Source: Moritella sp. PE36
GTDB lineage: Bacteria > Pseudomonadota > Gammaproteobacteria > Enterobacterales > Moritellaceae
Direction of reading: 5' to 3'
Assembly (NCBI RefSeq): GCF_000170855.1
Contig: NZ_ABCQ01000014.1
Location: 1 to 64,000 of the forward strand
DNA: 64,000 nucleotides
Shown: in pieces, positions 1 through 8,600 of the stretch
How positions within the stretch are numbered: the first letter of the stretch is position 1
Layout of the letters: every line of letters begins with the position of its first letter
Made by a program: the position numbers and the translations under genes
The notes under the pieces: model-generated
The model's input: the letters and a program-made list of their open reading frames with translations, nothing else
Told to the model about the DNA's origin: nothing
The model's database searches: none

Positions 1-2433
1 GCGGCTATCTTGTTGCTCATCATGTTTATTCTTGTCAGACAGTAGGATCTTATCTACCCAGCTGCATAACGAACGTCCAGGGCCCATTTCAATAAATACC
101 CGCGCACCTTTATCATGTAAGGTATTCACTAGACGTGGAAAGTCCACCACATCACACAAGCATTTAGCAATACTGTGCGAAATCGCTTTGCTGCGTTGCG
201 GAATAGGTAAATAACATGAGCTTGAATACATTTTGGTTTTGATACGTTCAGTGACATCCATATGATATAACTCAACCATATTGTCATATTCGGCATAAGC
301 TGGAGCACTGTGGATCGCGTTGGCCATATTTAATGCCATTGCCCGCTTGCCTAATTTTTTAATCACTCGCTGGCAAGCTTCTGGATAACCCGCCAGTAAT
401 AAACTATCAGGCGTATTGATAATGGTGCAGTACACACGATCTTCATCTGCAGCCGCGATCTCGACCTGTTCGATAGTCGCCTTGATGGTATAAGTTTCCC
501 AGATCTGCTCAAAAGTACCGTTAGCAACATCAGCCATGCCCCAATGCTGGCGTAAGGTTCTTAACTCACCACAAAGCTGGTGATTAAAGGTATTTGATTG
601 TGCCAAACGCGCACTCATCAGTCCCGGTTGTTGCCAGCAGCCGAGTGCTGCATACATACTGACTTCACCCATGCTATAACCCGCGGCAAAGTCTGCTTTA
701 ACCGCAAATACTTCTTCAAAAACCTTGGTAAATACACAAGCAAAACCCACACCCGCTTCGGCTATATTGGCTAGGTTGCCACGCAGATCCAGATCCAGCT
801 GTTTTAGCTGTTTGAAACTATGGCGCGTAATGCTGCGCGGATTAAGTAAGGTATCTTTCAGGCTAGCGCCAATGTCATCTGCTAAAGCAGCGACAGGCTG
901 GAAAATTTGAGGGAATAAATGAAATAAATCACGGCCTAAACCAACATAAGTAGCGCCGATACCCGGGTATAAAAATGCCACACCACTTTGCACGTTGTTA
1001 TCCGCATCGCGGTTAGCTGGCTGCCCAGTAAAATAACTGCCCTTCGGGGTTTTCCATTCATTGGCATCATTGTTAAACACACTAGCGATACCTGCAAACG
1101 CAAGGGTGATCTCTTTGCTTAACTCTTCAGCTGTCTCGGCAATAAGTACCGCGCTATAAACTTTGTTGGTATCAGTACGGGCATAACAATCCGCCGCGAT
1201 CTGTTTAATATCGGTATTATTTAATTCTCCGGCAATAGTCTCTAATTCACTGCGTAATTGTGCTTCGTCATTACCTTGAACAATAACCAGTGCTAAATCG
1301 CTCGATGCAAAAAAACCATTACTGCGCACATCGCTAACCGGATGAACTTGGCCGGCAATCTTAACCTTGTTTTCTTGTAAGATTACGTGACAATAGCCAT
1401 GTTCTAATATCGATTCTGATAAGGAATGAGCAACGCAACTATAAGCCGCAACATGCGCGCTACCATCTGCATTCGGAAACCAAGGTCTGGCATCAACAGG
1501 CATATAGAATGGCGAACGCTGCCACTGTGACATTTGTGTTGCAATAGGTTGTTGCCAGTCTTTAATAGCGGGTATATAACGCTGATGTAAGCTAATTACT
1601 GCTTTTAATAAACCCGCAACCTGCGAGAAATACCCGTCTTCACCAGTCACACTACTTGCACAGCTTAATGCGGTATGTAAAGTTTGCGTATGATTATAAG
1701 CAGACATTAAACCCTGGCTTTCAGATAACGCCAATGCTGCTTTAGAATCTGCAGTGACTTCTAATAGACCAACCTGCTGAGCTGTGATTTGAGCTTGCTG
1801 TAACGCGAGGCTGGCAGTATGAGCAATGTTTTCACTACTAAGCTGAGAGTTTACAGCTAACTGAGCGAAACCTTTAATGCTGGCATAAACATAACATTGA
1901 TTGGCACTGGCAAAATTGGTTGAGGAGATAAGTAAACTGGCGAACCCTGCAACACTGGCATAACTACTAAATGTGTCATCAAAGCTGATAGTTGCCGCAG
2001 GAGCCTCTTCAGTATCCGTTTTATTGCTCGATTGATTAGCAGTATTACTAATACCCACGACAGCTACAGCACAATCTTGATTATTGACTAAATCAGTTGC
2101 TTGCTTCAGTGCTTGGCCTAGGTCTGTAATAACAACACAGCTCGCACACTGCTGCGCGACTTGTTGTACCAGATGGTCATCGGCACACTTGTTCACATCA
2201 GCAATAAGCAATACCGCTATTTTAGCCATGTTCAACTGATTAGTTTCTGCTAATAACGCCACAGACGTTAACACTGTTGCTGAAGCGCTTTGTTGCTCTT
2301 CAGCAGAACCAATACCGCTGGTGCTGATGCTATTTCCAACATTAGCGCCTAAATAGAAAGCACGTTCAACACGGTCAATATTGTCTTGTCCGCTAAATTT
2401 AGCATCCATACCAATAACAGCTAATTCCGTCAT
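1..2433 (-). CDS. pfaB: PUFA synthase subunit PfaB, partial (3' end outside window)
   Basis: Reading minus from the ATG at 2431-2433 gives an uninterrupted 811-codon frame that runs off the left edge, so the C-terminus is missing. It begins MTELAVIGMDAKFSG and closely resembles Moritella PfaB as I recall it. The N-terminal part is ketosynthase-like without an obvious active-site Cys motif. The second half is an acyltransferase with the nucleophile motif GYSMGEV near residue 587. PfaB works with PfaA, PfaC and PfaD to make long-chain polyunsaturated acids in the cytoplasm; its AT domain has been linked to the final product in DHA and EPA producers. It lies 175 bp after pfaA in the same direction. 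The start is set by the conserved N-terminus; the ribosome site (AAAGAG just upstream) is weak. Confidence 0.93.
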   Translation of the reverse strand, partial: MTELAVIGMDAKFSGQDNIDRVERAFYLGANVGNSISTSGIGSAEEQQSASATVLTSVALLAETNQLNMAKIAVLLIADVNKCADDHLVQQVAQQCASCVVITDLGQALKQATDLVNNQDCAVAVVGISNTANQSSNKTDTEEAPAATISFDDTFSSYASVAGFASLLISSTNFASANQCYVYASIKGFAQLAVNSQLSSENIAHTASLALQQAQITAQQVGLLEVTADSKAALALSESQGLMSAYNHTQTLHTALSCASSVTGEDGYFSQVAGLLKAVISLHQRYIPAIKDWQQPIATQMSQWQRSPFYMPVDARPWFPNADGSAHVAAYSCVAHSLSESILEHGYCHVILQENKVKIAGQVHPVSDVRSNGFFASSDLALVIVQGNDEAQLRSELETIAGELNNTDIKQIAADCYARTDTNKVYSAVLIAETAEELSKEITLAFAGIASVFNNDANEWKTPKGSYFTGQPANRDADNNVQSGVAFLYPGIGATYVGLGRDLFHLFPQIFQPVAALADDIGASLKDTLLNPRSITRHSFKQLKQLDLDLRGNLANIAEAGVGFACVFTKVFEEVFAVKADFAAGYSMGEVSMYAALGCWQQPGLMSARLAQSNTFNHQLCGELRTLRQHWGMADVANGTFEQIWETYTIKATIEQVEIAAADEDRVYCTIINTPDSLLLAGYPEACQRVIKKLGKRAMALNMANAIHSAPAYAEYDNMVELYHMDVTERIKTKMYSSSCYLPIPQRSKAISHSIAKCLCDVVDFPRLVNTLHDKGARVFIEMGPGRSLCSWVDKILLSDKNKHDEQQDSR

Positions 2434-2462
2434 ATTCTCTTTAATATCCTATTTCGAATAGT

Positions 2463-2514
2463 AATAGCTAAAAACGCTGGAAACTGGAATTTAAGCCAAC
2501 CGCTTTTAGCTATT
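2463..2514 (-). promoter_or_regulatory. Imperfect hairpin in the pfaA-pfaB gap
   Basis: The arms AATAGCTAAAA (2463-2473) and TTTTAGCTATT (2504-2514) pair perfectly, and the flanking ACGCTGG/CCAACCG bases extend the stem imperfectly. It sits about 30-80 bases before the pfaB start in the transcript. It could be an mRNA processing or stability structure, or part of a pfaB promoter region; the sequence alone does not decide. Confidence 0.5.
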
Positions 2515-2538
2515 AATATTGTTAAAACAATGAAGAAA

Positions 2539-2567
2539 ATAGACGCCATGCTAATCATGACGTCTAT
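2539..2567 (-). terminator. Hairpin after pfaA, possible attenuator or partial terminator
   Basis: ATAGACG/CGTCTAT (7 bp) continues after one C-A mismatch into CATG/CATG around a 5-base loop. On the minus strand it is followed by TTTCTTCATTGTTTT, a broken T-run. The shape and its place 42 bases after the pfaA stop suggest partial termination that would reduce pfaB relative to pfaA. This is inference. Confidence 0.5.
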
Positions 2568-2572
2568 CGTTA

Positions 2573-2604
2573 TTATTTACTTATTTACTTATTTACTTAT
2601 TTAC
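2573..2604. repeat. Four perfect tandem copies of an 8-bp unit
   Basis: TTATTTAC is repeated four times without error, ending 4 bases from the pfaA stop codon on the downstream side. An 8-bp unit is not a multiple of 3 and lies outside the gene, so changes in copy number would alter the spacing between pfaA and the following hairpins rather than the protein. Confidence 0.85.
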
Positions 2605-2608
2605 TAGC

Positions 2609-5600
2609 TCAAGACATATCGTTCAAAATGTCACTAACACTGACTTGCGCAGATTTAACTTCTGCAAGTAATTGCATATCAGCACTGATCAATTGAATAT
2701 CACAACAGGCTTTACTGCCTCGTGAACCCAATAGATCATGCTCGACAACGTTAAGTTGCAAATAAAACAACTCATCAATCGCCACTTCACGATATACAGT
2801 CCAAGCTGCGGTTACAGACGGTAAGCTACCTAAATTAAATTGCTTACGCACCCATACCAACATAGCCTGATAAACCAAGTCATTAGCAAAGATATTGTTC
2901 ACTGCTAAGGGGAATGCTCCCTGCTTAGCTGCTGCAACGTCCGGTACCTGACACGCCAGTAATAGTCCTTGCTCATCACAACGTAATATCTGCTTAATAC
3001 CCTGCAGACTGTCGCTATGGAACAAGGTGCCATTGCTGTATAAGGCTTGCGCTTCATCACTAGTACGATTCTCAACGTCCGCAGTTAATGCCGGAAGCTT
3101 AACCTTCACCACATCAAGTGGTTGAGTAGCTAACAGTATCGTCGCAGCATAATGAAATACTGGTTTACCATTACTTTTCAGGCTAAATATTTTTGCCGCA
3201 ATACGGACAACTGTTTCCTGTTCTGAAACAGCGGCTATAGGCGACAATTGGATTTGATAATCCGCCGCCTCATTGCCATCAAAAACCACCCCTTTAAACA
3301 ATTTATAATCTTCGAAACCGACATATTTCAATGTACAGTCTCGTTTACTATAAGTTGCTTGTGCTGCATCACTCATCCAGGCAATCGCGCATACCGTAGG
3401 TAATACCTGATTGCCTTTAATCATGTGGTCAGCTAAAAAGCGGTTATCGTTTACTTGAAAATCACTGTTAGTCGCTTTGATGCTTTTAATGACTAAAGCA
3501 TCTGATAAACGACTAACTTGTGGCTTTTTTACAGCTACACCGTTTTCATCGCTAGCATCTTTTGATAAATCATTACCCACTAGAATTTGTGGACAACGGT
3601 TATCATTAGCCGCTAATTCATTCAGTAACAACTGAGCACCTGCATCAAGTGGTATAATGTAAACACCACGTTGATCAAACATACGTTTAAGCTCAGGCGT
3701 TACCATTCCGCCATCCCAAGGACCCCAGTTAAAGCTCAGAACCTGTGCTTGTGGGTGCAATGATTTAAAACGGTATGCAGTTTTATTTAAGATCTCATTG
3801 GCAATCGAGTAATCAGACTGGCCCGGGTTACCGTAGAAACCAGCGGCTGACGAGAACAATACCAATTGCTTGATGTTGCTTGCCTCAGTCACAGATAGCA
3901 GCGATAACAAACCGTCAATTTTGGTGCTGTAAACAGACTCAAAATCGCTCAGTGTTTTTTGCTCAATGAATTGGTCAGCTAAAACGCCAGCGCCATGAAT
4001 GATACCTGTGATATCACCAAATTTAGCGATAACGGGTGTCACAGCAGCCTTTACGTTTGCAGCATTGGTTACATCAGCAGAAACATACTCAGCTTGGCCA
4101 CCAGCCGCGGTAATTGCTGTTAATGTTTGTGCAATTTCACGATTAGCTTGAATAGGTTTGATTAACTGGACGATCTTCATCGGTGTTGGTTTATCACCAG
4201 CAGCAATCAAAGACTGCATCGCAGCTTTCTTTAACGCAGCTTCATCGCTAATGCCATGTGCCCAGCTTGGCTCATCGGTTGAGAACTTTGAACGTCCCAA
4301 TAAGATAAACTTAGCTTGATACTCTTTAGCAATACGAACAACACAATGTGCAGTCACACCTTTAGCACCACCACTAACCAAGAATACCGAGTTAGCATCA
4401 ATGTTATTACCTGCGGTTAATGCGTAACTATCAGTAACAACGCCTGTTAAAGTGACACGTTCAACGCCATTTTTCTCTGCTGGCTGGTAACCGACTTCAA
4501 TTAAAGTGGTGTCAGCATCAAGCAGTTCATCACTAACAATGTTGGCCACTTGCTCTGCAGTTAATGACGATGGCATATCTACTGCACGACAGAATACGTT
4601 ATCCCATTCGTGTGATAGTGTTTTAACTAAACCGTTTAAGCCACTTTGTACTAAGTCACTCTTTACTAGATCATCGTGATTAACTAGGTCTTCGTGCTTA
4701 ACAACAGTAGCGTCACTAAAACCTAATGAACCACCCTGTTGAGTCACTACCATAAAAGTACCACGCACTTTAGCGGCTTGAGTGACTTTGCTTAATTTAG
4801 CTAATAAGAACGCCAACATTAGGCCTTGTTTAGACGCTTGCGGGTATTCGATATGGTTAATCTCAGTGCTTGCATGCAGATAGATAACCGCATCAAGTTG
4901 CGCATTAGCAGTAATGATATTATTAATTTCAGTTTCATCAACCGCGTTTAACATCACTACATTCACAGACTTAGCAAACGTTTGTGTGCTGTTCGTTGTG
5001 ATCCAACTCGGTTGCAATGCAGTTACATTCCAGCCAGATTGAATTAATTTATCCGCTAATTGCACCGCACTATCACTACCGTCAGCGACGATTAAGGCGT
5101 TAGCACCTTTAGCATCTTGACTGATTTTAGTGACTGAGCTTAATCGCGTAATCGCAACCGTCGCACTCGGTGCTGGTTGAAACGCTGCTTTAGGCTCTGA
5201 CGCTGCTGTGATGGTTGCAACACTGTCATGCATAAATGCATCCGAAACAGCGTTTTTAGCATCGACACTGCCCGTCGCCTTACTTTGCATATAAGTAACA
5301 ATTTCTTCGAGGGTACGCAGCTCAGCTAAATCTTCTGGGTTTAGCTCAGGTAAATCTGTAATGATCTCCTGCACCGCACCTAAAATTTCAACTCGTTTGA
5401 TTGAATCAATACCGAGGTCCGCTTCCATGTCCATTGCTAGTTCTAGCATGTTGGCAGGGTAACCCGTCTTATCCGCAACAACATCCATCATCACGTTTTG
5501 AATACGGTCTAAATCAATCGGGGCAGTCACTACTGTATTAGCAACGTCAGCTACAACCGGAGACTCAACTTTACTCTGCATGTAGGTAACGATTTCACCT

Positions 5601-8600
5601 AAAGTGCGCAATTCAGCTAAGTCTTCTGGGTTTAGCTCAGGTAAATCAGTAATGATTTCCTGTACTGCACCTAGAATTTCAACACGTTTGATTGAGTCGA
5701 TGCCAAGGTCCGCTTCCATGTCCATGCCTAATTCAAGCATGTCTACCGGATAACCCGTCTTGTCTGCAACCACTTCCATCATTACCGTTTGGATGTGATT
5801 TAAGTCGATAGTCGGTGTAGCGCTAGCTGTTACAGCGGCAGGTGCACTTTCTGCTACAGGAGCCTTGCTCTGCATATAACTAACGATTTCACCTAAGGTG
5901 CGTAATTCCGCTAAGTCTTCTGGGTTTAGCTCAGGTAAATCAGTGATGATCTCCTGCACTGCACCTAAAATTTCTACACGTTTGATTGAATCAATACCTA
6001 AGTCAGCTTCCATATCCATGCCCAGCTCGAGCATGTCTGTTGGATAGCCAGTCTTATCAGCCACAACATCCATCATTACTGTTTGGATGTGGTTTAAATC
6101 GATAGCGGGTGCTGAACTTGTTGCTACAGGTGCAGTTTCTACCGCTGCAGGTGCTTTGCTCTGCATGTAACTAACGATTTCACCTAAGGTGCGTAATTCC
6201 GCTAGGTCTTCTGGGTTTAGCTCAGGTAAATCAGTAATGATCTCCTGTACTGCCCCTAGAATCTCAACACGTTTGATTGAATCAATACCTAAGTCAGCTT
6301 CCATATCCATGCTCAGTTCAAGCATGTCTGTTGGATAACCAGTCTTATCAGCCACAACATCCATCATTACTGTTTGGATGTAGTTTAAATCGATACCAGG
6401 TGCTGAACTTGCTGCTACAGCGCCTGTCGTTGCTGCAGGTGCTTTACTCTGCATGTAACTAACGATTTCACCTAAAGTACGTAGTTCTGCTAGGTCTTCT
6501 GGGTTTAGCTCAGGTAAATCTGTAATGATCTCCTGTACTGCCCCTAGAATCTCAACGCGTTTAATTGAATCAATACCTAAGTCCGCTTCCATGTCCATGC
6601 TCAGTTCAAGCATGTCTGTTGGATAACCAGTCTTGTCGGCCACCACTTCCATCATTACTGTTTGGATGTGGTTTAAATCGATACCAGGTGCTGAACTTGC
6701 TGCTACAGGCGCCTTGCTCTGCATGTAACTAACGATTTCACCTAAGGTGCGTAGTTCTGCTAGGTCTTCTGGGTTTAGCTCAGGTAAATCAGTAATGATC
6801 TCCTGTACTGCACCTAAAATTTCAACACGTTTGATTGAATCAATACCTAAGTCAGCTTCCATATCCATGCTTAGTTCAAGCATGTCGGTCGGATAACCGG
6901 TTTTATCAGCAACCACTTCCAGCATTACAGTTTGGATGTGGGCTAAATCAATACCAGTAACAGAAGCACTGTTGGCAGGCACTGTTGTTGGTATTGTTGC
7001 AGCTACTACCGCTTGCGCTTTTGATTTCATATAATCAACAATTTCACCAAGCGTGCGTAGTTCAGCAAGATCTTCAGGGTTAAGCTCAGGAAGATCTGGG
7101 ATCAGTTCCTGTACTGCGCCTAAGATTTCAACACGTTTGATAGAGTCGATACCTAAGTCCGCTTCCATATCCATGCTCAGTTCAAGCATATCTGTCGGAT
7201 AACCGGTTTTATCAGCAACAACGTCTAACATCACCTTGTTAATCGTTGCTACATCGATACTCGCTTGAACGGCAACTCCAGATACAACAACTGGTTCAGC
7301 CACGACTGCAACCAATGCAGGTGCAGCAGCAACCGCCGGAGAACTCACCGGTGTAGGCGCTAATGCCACAGTTTGTACTGCAACAGCCGCACCATTTGCA
7401 ACACTACTTGCAACATGAGATACAACATTAGTCACGGTATTTACAACAACAGGACTTGCCACTTTGGCATTAACAACCGGAGTTATTAGCGATGCAGTGT
7501 GTACTGGCTGTTGTGGCGTATTCAATGCAGCTTTAACAGGTGCAGCAGACGTTGCTATAACGTTAGCTTCAGAACCAGTGAGTATGGTATTCATATGACT
7601 GGTTTGATTGTTCAGATAAGTTGCATGTACGCGCAGAGTTTCAGATTGGAACTCGTTATACATAGATAGAGTACGATCTAAACTTTCTGGTAATTCGTTG
7701 TTGGTTTGCGCTGCAAGTACCGCTTGAACTGTTTTAGCATAGTCTTGTGGACCCTGCATAAACTGCTCATGCACGCTTAATAATTGCTGCTGGTGCTGAA
7801 CAAACTGACCAACACTGCGCTCAATAGAGGCTACAAGCTCGGCATCAGTATTATTTATAACGTTGTTAACAACCGCGCTGTTAATGACATTGTTAGCAAC
7901 AGCATTGCTATTATTTTGCGATGCAAGTGAACCATCAGCATTAACGTAGACAATCTTCTCTACTTCAACGATTCTTTCTACTATCTTCTCAACTTCAACG
8001 ATCTTTTCAATCACTTGAGGCTGTGGAACGGCAACAGGCGCAGCTTTTGCTTGTTTAACAGTCCAACCGTCGGTTAACGCATCTTCAAATGCTTTTTTAG
8101 TTTTCGGACTCACATACGATGCAGCAGACAGTTTCATCACCATCGGTGACGCTTTCGGCGCCGTTAATGGACGCTTAACCGCATCAAACGGGTCAATATT
8201 TTCTAACGCAACACCAAGCACAGCCATCTGCAGAGCAGCTTGACGCATTTGCACATCAGCAGGTTGTTTTGGATTGGCATTTACAGCGATGGCTATTGCA
8301 TCAGATTTGTCGTTAAGAATATTTTCAACCAGTTTAGTTAATACATTCTTCGGACCAAACTCGATAAAGATACGACCACCATCTGCATAGATATTGTCAA
8401 TTTCTTGATTGAAATGGACAGATTCCAACATATGCTTTTTCAGGCTTTTCTTAATTTCGCTCGGTTTATTTGAATGGACTAAACCTGTGCCGTTTGCAAA
8501 GACTGGGATTGTCGGTGCTTTAAACTTAGCGCTATCAACCGCTTTGGCAAATGGCTTTTGAGCGTGACCCACTAATGGAGTATGGAACGCTGCCGATACA

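Noticed and set aside
5280-7257. CRISPR-like array
   Set aside because: The regular repeats of about 290 bp code for ACP domains in frame; unit size and coding content exclude CRISPR.
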